NCBI GenBank assembly: GCA_023450745.1
Contig: JAEXGR010000002.1
Coordinates: 1 to 45,469, forward strand
DNA length: 45,469 nucleotides
Reading direction: 5' to 3'
Origin: Synergistota bacterium
Lineage (GTDB): Bacteria > Synergistota > Synergistia > Synergistales > Synergistaceae
Below the pieces are notes generated by a model. It was not told the DNA's origin. It made no database searches and saw only the letters and a program-made list of their open reading frames with translations. Made by a program: the position numbers and the translations under genes. Shown piece by piece: positions 16,153-24,154 of the stretch. Position 1 is the first letter of the stretch. Each line of letters starts with the position of its first letter.

Positions 16153-17748
16153 ATGTCCGAAAATATCAGGGACGTGTTGTCCGAATTGATAGATAGCTAT
16201 GGAATAAGTATTCTGGAAGACCCCGACAGGCTGTCGCAATTTCTCGAAGACCGCTGCGCGCCGCAGGCGGAGGAGGCTTTCCACCTCACCTTCGCCCTGC
16301 GCTATCTGCTTAAATGCGGCTGGCGCGCTTCCGCTAGCGGCGCGGCGCTGGAAGAGGGGCAGGAAGAGCGGCTCTGTCAGCAGCTTGGTTTCACACCGGA
16401 CCAGTCGCGGAATGTAATGACGCTGATAAACGAGGCCGTCGCGGGAAGATATGAAGCGGCGTCCGAGCCCGAGGAGGAGAGCTTTGTCGCCACTCCGGGC
16501 AACCTCCGGCGCATCTCCGGCGGTATCTCGAACAGGCCGCGCACGATGCGGATACGTAAAAAATCCCTCTACAACGGAGTTATTCTGATCGCGTCGCTGC
16601 TGGTGCTGGGCGTGCTGTTTTTCCAGATCGGCAGTCAGCGCACGCCGGTGGGCGACGAGCTGCGCATCGCCTTCTTCGCGCCGATGTCCGGCCCGGAGGC
16701 CCGCCTTTCGCATGTGCAGCTTCGCGCGGCGCAGCTCGCGGTGGAGCGGATAAATCTTCAGGGACCGCTGCGGGGAGAGTATAAGCTCAAGGTCGTGGGG
16801 TTCGATCTGCCGAAGGACCCCGAGAGGGCGCTTGCGGCGGTTAAAAACGCGATGCGCGACAAGAGTTTTCTGGTGATGATGCTCGGCGCCAACAACGGCA
16901 ACGTGGCGGGGTTCGCGAGCCTCGCCGAGGCGATAGAGGCCCCTCTCGTCATTACGGCGCCCGCGCCGCCGGGCGAAGAGGAGCTGATGGACGGCACGCT
17001 GCCCTACCTTTACACCTTCAGCCTGGTGAACGACGCGCGGGCGCGCGGCAAGGTCCTCTCCTACTTTGCCACGCAGGCGCTGCATAAAAAGCAGATCGCT
17101 CTCTACTATGATTCGTCAGACAAACTCTCCGAAGAGGTTTACGCCTCCGCGCGCAAATGGGCCCTCGGTTTCGGCGCCAAGACCGTGGCGGAGCTCTCCT
17201 ACAACGGCAGGAAGGACGGTTCCCACGCGGCGGCGATGAAGGCGATCTCCGAAAGCGGGGCGGATCTGCTGGTCATTCCCGGCACGGGAGGGGATTCTGC
17301 CCGAATTATCACCGAGGCGCGCGCCGCCGGATTTCAGGAGACGATCCTGGGCGAGGGTTACACGGATAAGACCCATGCCGAAGCCGGCGCGGCGCTCAAA
17401 GGCAGCTGGTGGGTGAATGAGGTGACGGCGCTCGACCCGCCGATACGCTCCGTCCTGAAAGAATACCGGAGTCTGTATAACGAAAACTGTCCCGCGGAGG
17501 ATGTGATGGCCGCCATATTGGCCTACGACGGCGTCAGGTGGATTGCGGCGGCTCTGCAAAGCGCGCCCGGGTTCCGCGGCGAAGCAATCCGGCACACGCT
17601 GCTGGCGACGAAAAACCTGTCTCTGACGCATGCCACCCTGACCATCGACCCGCGCAGCCACATGCCGCTCAATAAGGCGGCGGCGGTGGTCTACTGCGCG
17701 AGCGATAAGGGAATCTTCCAGCGGCGCATCAGAATAAGCAAAGACTGA
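16153..17748 (+). CDS. Membrane-anchored LivJ-like (Peripla_BP_6) protein with cytosolic N-terminal domain
   Basis: 531 residues from the ATG at 16153, set by AAGGAGTG just upstream. Residues 1-110 form a cytosolic domain with ELIDSYGISILEDPDRLSQF and a conserved-looking helical region; this pattern is also seen at the start of various multidomain bacterial proteins. Residues 115-137 are basic, residues 140-159 are one transmembrane helix, and residues 168 to about 525 form a branched-chain amino acid binding-protein-like fold (DELRIAFFAPMSGPEARL at its start, LLVIPGTGGDSARIITEA in its second lobe). No permease, ATPase, kinase or cyclase gene or domain is attached. It could be a sensor, or a tethered receptor for a partner encoded elsewhere. 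It is followed by an acyl-CoA synthetase. Confidence 0.72.
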   Translation: MSENIRDVLSELIDSYGISILEDPDRLSQFLEDRCAPQAEEAFHLTFALRYLLKCGWRASASGAALEEGQEERLCQQLGFTPDQSRNVMTLINEAVAGRYEAASEPEEESFVATPGNLRRISGGISNRPRTMRIRKKSLYNGVILIASLLVLGVLFFQIGSQRTPVGDELRIAFFAPMSGPEARLSHVQLRAAQLAVERINLQGPLRGEYKLKVVGFDLPKDPERALAAVKNAMRDKSFLVMMLGANNGNVAGFASLAEAIEAPLVITAPAPPGEEELMDGTLPYLYTFSLVNDARARGKVLSYFATQALHKKQIALYYDSSDKLSEEVYASARKWALGFGAKTVAELSYNGRKDGSHAAAMKAISESGADLLVIPGTGGDSARIITEARAAGFQETILGEGYTDKTHAEAGAALKGSWWVNEVTALDPPIRSVLKEYRSLYNENCPAEDVMAAILAYDGVRWIAAALQSAPGFRGEAIRHTLLATKNLSLTHATLTIDPRSHMPLNKAAAVVYCASDKGIFQRRIRISKD

Positions 17749-17763
17749 CCGCGCCGTCGTGAT

Positions 17764-17799
17764 AAAAACGGGAAAAAGTTGACCCGGGAGCCGTTTTTT
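17764..17799 (+). terminator. Possible terminator after the LivJ-like gene
   Basis: AAAAACGG at 17764-17771 pairs with CCGTTTTT at 17791-17798 around a large imperfect loop, followed by T. The stem is short and AT-rich, so the call is tentative. Confidence 0.4.
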
Positions 17800-17864
17800 A
17801 ATGGATATTATCAGAGAAATCTGTGATAATAATGGCATATAAAGCGTATTGGGGTGGCATGGTG

Positions 17865-19370
17865 ATGTTAAAGAAGTTCAACACAGACCGGCTTGAAGAT
17901 GCTGTAAAAGCGGCCTGGCGGGGAAAAGAAAAATCGGACTGCGTCTGGTGGCAGGGCGAATGGTGGAGTTGGGAGCGCCTTGACGCGCTCGCCGGCGACT
18001 GTGAGGAAAGGCTGCGCGCTTCGGGCTTCGGAGAGGGGCAGCGCCTCGCGGTGATGCTGCCGAACTCGCCGATGGTGCTTGCGCTCTCGCTGGCCTGCTG
18101 GCGGCTCGGCGGTTCGATAGCGACCCTCAACGCGCGCACGGGAGCCGTAAACCTGATCGACACGATCAGGATACTCGACGTAAACGCCGTCGTGCTCACG
18201 GAAGAGGGTTATAAAAAGTCCCAGGATTTCGATTCGGACATTCCGCTTGTCCCCACGCCGCTTGAGGGGCCGCTTCCTTTGTGGAAGGGCCGGAAGGGTG
18301 TGCCTGACTCCGCAGAGACCGCGGTGATATTCTCCACATCGGGGACCTCCGGCCTTCCCAAAGCCGTCCCCTGCCTTCATTCAAACATCCTCAGCAACCT
18401 TGCGCCGATAGACGCGCACGTCCCCGGCCTGCTGGCGGAGGACGGCGTTTTTCTTAACGTCCTGCCCAATTTCCATACCTTCGGCTATAACATGGCGGGA
18501 ATGATCCCTCTGACCTTTGGCTTGAAACAGGTGCTTGTCCCGAGCTTCGTTCCCGTAGACAACACGATAAAGGCGATAGTCGAGGCCAAGGTCAATAAAA
18601 TCATCGCCGTCCCCACGATCATGGCCTTCCTGCTCGGCGCGCTCTCGAAAAAAGAGCTGCGCCTCAAGGGAATCACGCACGTTATCACGGGAGGAGACCG
18701 GCTTAACGTCCAGATGGACGCGCGAAGCAAGGAGTACCTCGGGGTGGGCATCCTCGAGGGCTACGGGCTCACTGAATGCTCTCCCGTCGTTGCGGTCACT
18801 CCCTCGATGGAGGCGCGGAAGCTCGGCACCGTGGGCCTGCCCTATCCCGATTACGAGATCGAAATACGCGACCGCGAGGGAAGGCCGCTTGGCCTCCATG
18901 AAGAGGGCGTGCTCTGGGTCAAAGGCCCCTCCGTCGTGCCCGGCTATTTCCGCGACGAGGCGAATACGAAAGACCGCTTTCACGACGGCTGGTTCAACAC
19001 GGGAGACGTCGTGCAGATAGACGAAGACGGTTACGTCAAGATCGTCGACCGCGCCACCGACATTATCATCGTCAGCGGCTTCAACGTATACCCGCAGGAG
19101 GTGGAGGCCGTACTCTGCGCCCATCCCGCGGTACACGCGGCGGTGGCGGTGGGAGAGAAGAACAATGTCGCGGGAGAGCTTGTAAAGGCCTTTATCATAC
19201 TCAACGAAGGCGCGGAGGCGACGCCGAAAGAGCTGATGGCCTATTGCCGCGAGCGCCTGACCCACTACAAAGTGCCGCGCAAGATCGGCTTCGTAAAGGA
19301 ATATCCCGTGTCGCCGACGGGTAAGATTCTGCGCCGCGAGCTGCGGAAAATGAAGATTGAGAAGCAGTAA
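17865..19370 (+). CDS. AMP-dependent acyl-CoA synthetase/ligase
   Basis: 501 residues from the ATG at 17865, chosen from the GGGGTGG at 17851-17857; ATG 17832 and 17859 are in frame but badly placed. The adenylate-forming signatures are in order: VIFSTSGTSGLPKAVP (P-loop, near 157-172), NFHTFGYNMAG, EGYGLTECSPVVAV near 303-316, NTGDVVQIDEDGYVKIVDRA near 380-400, and PVSPTGKILRREL near the C-terminus with the catalytic lysine. It activates a carboxylic acid through an acyl-adenylate to the CoA thioester. The chain length or aromatic nature of the substrate is not evident. It is the last gene on this strand before a bidirectional terminator. Confidence 0.92.
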   Translation: MLKKFNTDRLEDAVKAAWRGKEKSDCVWWQGEWWSWERLDALAGDCEERLRASGFGEGQRLAVMLPNSPMVLALSLACWRLGGSIATLNARTGAVNLIDTIRILDVNAVVLTEEGYKKSQDFDSDIPLVPTPLEGPLPLWKGRKGVPDSAETAVIFSTSGTSGLPKAVPCLHSNILSNLAPIDAHVPGLLAEDGVFLNVLPNFHTFGYNMAGMIPLTFGLKQVLVPSFVPVDNTIKAIVEAKVNKIIAVPTIMAFLLGALSKKELRLKGITHVITGGDRLNVQMDARSKEYLGVGILEGYGLTECSPVVAVTPSMEARKLGTVGLPYPDYEIEIRDREGRPLGLHEEGVLWVKGPSVVPGYFRDEANTKDRFHDGWFNTGDVVQIDEDGYVKIVDRATDIIIVSGFNVYPQEVEAVLCAHPAVHAAVAVGEKNNVAGELVKAFIILNEGAEATPKELMAYCRERLTHYKVPRKIGFVKEYPVSPTGKILRRELRKMKIEKQ

Positions 19371-19391
19371 GGGCGAAGGAGAAAAAAATAA

Positions 19392-19426
19392 AAAGTCCGC
19401 GCGACGGTTCTTCGCGCGGACTTTTT
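19392..19426 (+). terminator. Bidirectional rho-independent terminator
   Basis: A perfect 13-bp stem (AAAGTCCGCGCGA at 19392-19404 with TCGCGCGGACTTT at 19412-19424) with a T run on the plus strand and an A run before it that gives a U run on the minus strand. It separates the convergent acyl-CoA synthetase and aldolase genes. Confidence 0.92.
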
Positions 19427-19466
19427 TCATGCGGTCATCCCCGCCGGCGTTTAATGCCGGTGCGGA

Positions 19467-20729
19467 TTAATCGTCGTAATTTTTGCCGTCGTTGCCGCCT
19501 TTGCCGGGCGCGGTGGCTTTCGTGTAGTTCTTTCTCTCGCCGAGGACCTTGCGGTCGGGAGCGGCGTTATGGTCGACGCGCTTTGCCATGATCTCGGCGA
19601 CGGCGTCGGCGCTGCCCTCAGCTCCGAAGGCGACGATGAAGCGCTCCGCCCACCAGGCGATCTCGTCGACGATCCTGTCTACGATGGGCTTCGGCTCCGC
19701 GAGGATCAGATCGCAGAAGGGCAGGTTGAGCTTCTTGTAGTCTCCGCTCTTGCGGCTCATGCCCTTTTCGTCGCCGGCGGCGACGATCTTCTCCCAAAGC
19801 TCGACGGAGATGCCGCGGTCGGCCTCTTTCGTGTAGGTGCCGCCCTCGGTGATCGCGTTGCCGGTGTTCGGGTCCATCTTGATTCCGAAGTAGACATTCT
19901 GGAAGAGCGTCGCCACGTTGCCCTTGCGGATGCCGTACTTGCGGAAGGTAGATACCTTATCGAGCGGCGTCCCGGAGATGCCGTGCTGGGCGATTGCCAC
20001 GCCGTAGGGCGCGATCGCGTCGGCAATTTCCTTCGTGCGGGCGAGGTCGATGCCCTCCATCTGTCCCGCCGTCGGGTCGTAGGTGCCGTGGAGGCTGCCG
20101 TTCGAGATCGCGAGATAATCGGGGAATACCTGCCAGGAATTGAGCCCGCCAATATAATAGAGCGCCTCTTCGACCGTTGAAAGCTCGCCGGGGCCCTTGA
20201 TCTCGCCGACCTCGACCTCGAGGCCGAGCTCCGCGGGCAGCCAGTCCGCGAGCGCGCGGGTGGCGGCGAAGTTGTCATAGTCGTCAAGGTGCGAGGCGTC
20301 AATGGCCACCGAGGTGAAGCCGTTGTTGGCGATCTTTGTGAGGTGCCCCACGCCCTTTAAAACGTCGGCCTGGCTCTTGATCGCGTAATGGTCGACATGG
20401 AGTCCGAATACCGCGCCGTGTCCCATCTCTTCGGAATACTTCAGGGCGTATTCGGCGGCGTTGTCGTAGGTTACGCCGCAATATGTCGCCTCTGATTTCG
20501 CGAGTTCGATGAGCACCGCCGCGTTCTTCTTCTTTGCCGCCTGGAGCACTGCCTTTATGACGAGCGGATGACGCGCATTCGCCGCAAGCACGATGGAATC
20601 GACTTCCCTGGCCGCCGCCGCGATATCACGCCCGCTGACAAGCCCCATCTCCGTCTCGCCAAAACGCGCCTGTACGTTCAGCGGACGCTTCTTCAGCAGC
20701 TCTTGATACGCTTTGCTTTTTACATCCAT
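19467..20729 (-). CDS. Class II fructose-bisphosphate aldolase family protein
   Basis: 420 residues, longer than the usual 285-360. Zinc-type features are visible: FGLHVDHYAIKS near residue 110 (the aspartate/histidine metal site), GFTSVAIDASHLDDYDN near 138, LEVEVGEIKG near 172, and IAQHGISGTPLDKV near 250 with the active-site histidine and glycine-rich turn. The last about 70 residues, ending in a glycine- and lysine-rich tail, are an extension I do not recognise. It could be a gluconeogenic fructose 1,6-bisphosphate aldolase or a related tagatose-type enzyme. A GGGGGAGA site lies just before the ATG and a good promoter lies at 20775-20803, so it is transcribed apart from the transporter gene upstream. 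Confidence 0.85.
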   Translation of the reverse strand: MDVKSKAYQELLKKRPLNVQARFGETEMGLVSGRDIAAAAREVDSIVLAANARHPLVIKAVLQAAKKKNAAVLIELAKSEATYCGVTYDNAAEYALKYSEEMGHGAVFGLHVDHYAIKSQADVLKGVGHLTKIANNGFTSVAIDASHLDDYDNFAATRALADWLPAELGLEVEVGEIKGPGELSTVEEALYYIGGLNSWQVFPDYLAISNGSLHGTYDPTAGQMEGIDLARTKEIADAIAPYGVAIAQHGISGTPLDKVSTFRKYGIRKGNVATLFQNVYFGIKMDPNTGNAITEGGTYTKEADRGISVELWEKIVAAGDEKGMSRKSGDYKKLNLPFCDLILAEPKPIVDRIVDEIAWWAERFIVAFGAEGSADAVAEIMAKRVDHNAAPDRKVLGERKNYTKATAPGKGGNDGKNYDD

Positions 20730-20774
20730 TGGAATCTCCCCCTGAGAATTTTTATATAAGGTGCTTATTGACTA

Positions 20775-20803
20775 ATTGTAGCCCTTATACAGGGATATTG
20801 CAA
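20775..20803 (-). promoter_or_regulatory. Predicted promoter of the class II aldolase gene
   Basis: On the minus strand TTGCAA (20798-20803), a 17-bp spacer and TACAAT (20775-20780), about 45 bases upstream of the ATG. Confidence 0.6.
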
Positions 20804-20844
20804 AGGAAAAACCGCAAGATAATAAAGTGAAATAATTATCTTTG

Positions 20845-22023
20845 TTACTGTTTTTCCGGTAAGAGCCTGCCGGTCAGCCAGGTGAGCGCGGCGGTCGCGG
20901 CGATCACCGGCAGCGTGGCCCCCACGGGGCTGCCCGCGGTCATGAGGTATCTGTAGAGGGCGAATCCCACGGCCCAGAGGACGGCGTTTCTCAATGACAG
21001 ACGCTTTGCCGAGCTGTCCTTCTTCAAAATGAAAAAGTCGGCCACCATCACCGCCGCCATCGGCGCGAAGACGGAGGAGATGAGGTAGAGCAGGCTTTCG
21101 TAGCTGTCGGAGCGCGCGTAGACGGCGATCAGCGTACCGATCGCGCAGACCGCGACGCCCGCGGCCTTCTCTTTTATCCCTTTGAAGATGACGTGAAAGC
21201 TGATTCCGGCGGAGTAGGCGTCAAGAAAGGTCGTCGTCACGGTGGAGAAGGCGATGATGATCACGCCGGCTGTGCCGAGCCCCGCGTCGAGCATGATCTT
21301 CGCGATGTCCGCGCCGCCGGTGTAGATTGCCACGCCCAGGCCGATGAAGTACATCCAGCAGCTGGTCAGCGAATAGACGGCCGTGCTTACGGCGGCGCTC
21401 TTTTTCGGCTCGCGCGCGTCGCGCATATAGTCGGAGATCAGCGGCAGCCATGAGAGGGGCATCGCCACCGAAAGCTCCATCGCGTCGGCGAAGCTCATCA
21501 CGCCGCGGGCCGCCTCCGTCTCCCCGTGCTTGAAGACGATGAAGGAGAGCGCCAGCGTGAGGACGAAGAGCGCCGCCATCGCCGCCTTGTTGACGCGCTC
21601 AAAGTTTTTCATGTCGAGCAGTATCCAGACGGCGATCATGACGCCGATCACGCCGCACCAAAGAGCGTTGTTCGTGCCGAAGAGCGGGTTGAGGATGACG
21701 CCGAGCGAGATCGCGCCGCCCGCGATCATCACCGCCGTCCAGCCGACGAGCTGCAGCACGTTGAGCGCCGCGAAGAACTTCGCCCCCTGTTCGCCGAAGG
21801 AGAGCTTGACGCTCTCCATCGCGCCGCGCCCCGACAGCCCGCCGATCAGCGCCGCGAGGTACATGAGAAAACCGCCGATCAGATGTCCCGCGATCACCGC
21901 GGCCATGCCGCGCGCCATTCCCAGCGGCGCCATCAGCGTGCCCGTGTATATCTCCGCGATAGAAACCGCCGCGCCGAACCAGATCAGCGCGTTTGCCGTT
22001 GTCGTTCTCTTTTCTTCATTCAT
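20845..22023 (-). CDS. cytX: NCS1-family transporter, CytX-type (putative hydroxymethylpyrimidine transporter)
   Basis: 392 residues from the ATG at 22023, fixed by AAGGAGTG 7 bases upstream; an in-frame start further up would run through a terminator hairpin. About 12 hydrophobic helices. N-terminal WFGAAVSIAEIYTGTLMAPLG and the later AMPLSWLPLISDYMRDA stretch fit the cytosine permease (CodB/CytX) branch of the NCS1 family. The gene is preceded by a TPP riboswitch, which is the known arrangement for CytX and identifies the cargo as a thiamine precursor, probably the HMP pyrimidine. No other thiamine gene is in the window. Confidence 0.87.
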   Translation of the reverse strand: MNEEKRTTTANALIWFGAAVSIAEIYTGTLMAPLGMARGMAAVIAGHLIGGFLMYLAALIGGLSGRGAMESVKLSFGEQGAKFFAALNVLQLVGWTAVMIAGGAISLGVILNPLFGTNNALWCGVIGVMIAVWILLDMKNFERVNKAAMAALFVLTLALSFIVFKHGETEAARGVMSFADAMELSVAMPLSWLPLISDYMRDAREPKKSAAVSTAVYSLTSCWMYFIGLGVAIYTGGADIAKIMLDAGLGTAGVIIIAFSTVTTTFLDAYSAGISFHVIFKGIKEKAAGVAVCAIGTLIAVYARSDSYESLLYLISSVFAPMAAVMVADFFILKKDSSAKRLSLRNAVLWAVGFALYRYLMTAGSPVGATLPVIAATAALTWLTGRLLPEKQ

Positions 22024-22037
22024 CGAAAAACACTCCT

Positions 22038-22077
22038 TAAAAATAATGACGGCCGTCCCCAGAAAGACAGCCGTCAT
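22038..22077 (-). terminator. Riboswitch-controlled intrinsic terminator before cytX
   Basis: On the minus strand ATGACGGC (22077-22070) pairs with GCCGTCAT (22053-22046) and is followed by TATTTTTAA at 22045-22037, ending just at the cytX ribosome-binding site. Its place between the TPP aptamer and the gene makes it the expression platform: with TPP bound, transcription is expected to stop here. Confidence 0.85.
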
Positions 22078-22091
22078 CAACTCAAGCTATT

Positions 22092-22173
22092 CTCCCTACG
22101 GTGGCATTACCCACATCAGGTTCATCGGGTCGAGGCTGCGCCTCCTCTCAGCCGAAATATTCAGGCTCCCCGT
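22092..22173 (-). ncRNA. TPP riboswitch (THI element)
   Basis: Read on the minus strand, the conserved parts are in order: GGGGAGCCTGAATA at the 5' side, CGGCTGAGAGGAGG with the invariant CTGAGA (around 22151-22143), then ACCCGATGAACCTGAT and GGGTAATGCCACCGTAGGGA at the 3' side (22112-22093). These are the thiamine pyrophosphate aptamer helices and binding loops. It lies about 70 bases upstream of cytX with a terminator between, so high TPP should switch the transporter off. Confidence 0.95.
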
Positions 22174-22476
22174 AATTTGCGCGGGTATTTCTCCCGCCGT
22201 CAAGCACGTATTCTATACAGTTTTACAAAAATTGTAAAGTTCATTAGTGAATATTTATTAATGACTGTACAAAACCCGTAACTCTTTATGATTCAAGGTT
22301 GTTTTAAAAAATCATTGACAACTATTAAATATTCAAGTATGTTATAATTAATAATTTTATTTAGCGCGCAATAGACTCTATTGCAAATAAATACCCGTTG
22401 GTAACGCGCGCCTCAGGGGATTAACTGTGGCTCTATACAGTTTATTCATAAAATACATGCAGGAGGAATTTTTGTA
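22174..22476. other. Divergent intergenic region between the TPP riboswitch and the AbgT gene
   Basis: About 300 bases, AT-rich. It must hold the minus-strand promoter for the riboswitch transcript and the plus-strand promoter for the AbgT gene. An extended -10 (TGTTATAAT at 22340-22348) reads toward the AbgT gene; TTGACA at 22315 is too far from it (22 bp) for a normal pair. No ORF is supported. Confidence 0.4.
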
Positions 22477-24036
22477 ATGACAGCCGAAACAAAGAATAAG
22501 GTTTCTCTGTTCGACCGTTTTCTCAATGGAGTCGAGCGCGTCGGCAACAAGCTGCCGCACCCGATTGCGCTCTTTGCGATCTTTGCCGCGGTGACGGCGG
22601 CCGTCTCCGCAATATTGGCGGCGATGGGCGTATCCGCCACCGGCGAGCTTATCAACCGCGCCACGAATACCGTGGAAATGCAGACCGTCACCGCCGTCAG
22701 CCTGCTCAATACAAATGGCGTCGTCTACATGCTCACCTCGGCCGTAAAGAATTTCACCGGCTTTGCGCCGCTTGGCGTCGTCCTGGTGGCGATGCTCGGC
22801 GTCGGCGTCGCCGAGACCAGCGGCTATATCCCGACGATCCTCAAACGCACCGTCGCGGTGACGCCGCGCCGTCTTATCACGCCCGTCGTCGTCTTCCTCG
22901 GCATCATGTCCAACATCGCCTCGGACGCCGGCTACGTCGTCCTCATTCCCATCGGCGCGCTGATGTTCATGGCCTACGGACGCCACCCGATGGCGGGTCT
23001 GGCCGCCGCCTTCGCGGGCGTCTCGGGCGGCTTCTCCGCGAACCTCGTCATCGGCACCACCGACCCGCTCCTCTCCGGCATCTCTACGGAGGCCGTGCAC
23101 ATCCTTGACGCGGCGCGCACCGTCGAGCCAACCGCCAACTGGTACTTCATGATCGCCTCCACCTTCCTGATTACGATCGTCGGCACAATCGTCACCGACT
23201 ACATCGTCGAGCCGCGCCTCGGCGAATACAAGGGAAAATTCCTTGAGGGGGCCTTTGAATCGCATCAGATCACGGAGAGGGAGCGCAAGGCCCTCAGGAT
23301 GGCAAATATCACCCTGCTTGTGATGACGCTGCTGGTAGTGGCCGTCTGCCTGCCCGCCGATTCCTTCATGCGCAATCCCAAGACGGGCAGCCTCATCGCC
23401 GGCGCGCCGCTCATGCAGAGCATCATCGTGCTCATCATGTTCTTCTTTCTCGTCCCCTCGGTCGTCTTCGGCTACGTCTCCGGCAAATTCAAAGACAATA
23501 AGGACGTCTGCGGCGCGATGGGCAAGGCGATGTCCTCGATGGGCGCCTACATCGCCCTCTCGTTTGTCGCGGCACAGTTTATCAGCTACTTCAGCTACAC
23601 CAACCTCGGCACCATTATCGCCCTCAAAGGCGCGCATGTGATCGAATCGACGGGCATCGGCGGCATTCCGCTGATGATCCTCTTTATCGTCTTCAGCGCC
23701 TTCATCAACCTCTTCATGGGGTCGGCCTCCGCGAAGTGGACCATTCTCGCGCCGGTCTTTATCCCGATGTTCATGCTTCTCGGCTATTCGCCGGAGCTGA
23801 CGCAGGTCGCCTATCGGATCGGGGATTCCACGACGAACATCATCACGCCGCTGATGTCCTATTTTGCGATGATCATCGTCTTTGCGAAGGAATACGACGA
23901 GAACTCCGGCATCGGCACGCTCATCTCGACGATGCTGCCCTACTCGATCTTCTTCCTCATCAGCTGGTCGCTGCTGCTCGTCGTCTGGATGTTCTTCAAC
24001 CTGCCGCTGGGCCCCGGCGCGGGACTATTCATGTAA
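22477..24036 (+). CDS. AbgT-family transporter (p-aminobenzoyl-glutamate type)
   Basis: 519 residues, normal for the family, ATG behind AGGAGGA. The N-terminal FDRFLNGVERVGNKLPHPIALF is the typical AbgT cytosolic entry, followed by about 11 helices. Family stretches visible include GIMSNIASDAGYVVLIPIGA near 148-167, AFAGVSGGFSANLVIGTTDPLL near 180-202, and a C-terminal GSASAKWTILAPVFIPMFM and GDSTTNIITPLMSYF. AbgT proteins import p-aminobenzoyl-glutamate in E. coli; other members export sulfonamides. Here the neighbouring M20 peptidase on the same strand favours uptake of a peptide-like conjugate followed by hydrolysis. Confidence 0.93.
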   Translation: MTAETKNKVSLFDRFLNGVERVGNKLPHPIALFAIFAAVTAAVSAILAAMGVSATGELINRATNTVEMQTVTAVSLLNTNGVVYMLTSAVKNFTGFAPLGVVLVAMLGVGVAETSGYIPTILKRTVAVTPRRLITPVVVFLGIMSNIASDAGYVVLIPIGALMFMAYGRHPMAGLAAAFAGVSGGFSANLVIGTTDPLLSGISTEAVHILDAARTVEPTANWYFMIASTFLITIVGTIVTDYIVEPRLGEYKGKFLEGAFESHQITERERKALRMANITLLVMTLLVVAVCLPADSFMRNPKTGSLIAGAPLMQSIIVLIMFFFLVPSVVFGYVSGKFKDNKDVCGAMGKAMSSMGAYIALSFVAAQFISYFSYTNLGTIIALKGAHVIESTGIGGIPLMILFIVFSAFINLFMGSASAKWTILAPVFIPMFMLLGYSPELTQVAYRIGDSTTNIITPLMSYFAMIIVFAKEYDENSGIGTLISTMLPYSIFFLISWSLLLVVWMFFNLPLGPGAGLFM

Positions 24037-24154
24037 AGGCGGGGCGGATAACGCCCGCCGCCGCCCCGGGAAGTGACGCCGGGGATGATTTTACTGACGG
24101 AGGCCTGAAAATAACGCCTTCCCGAAGTATAATAATGAAAACTGACGAAAGAAG

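Noticed and set aside
22315..22348. TTGACA and TATAAT upstream of the AbgT gene as a promoter pair
   Set aside because: The spacing is 22 bp, too long; only the extended -10 is retained as a weak call.
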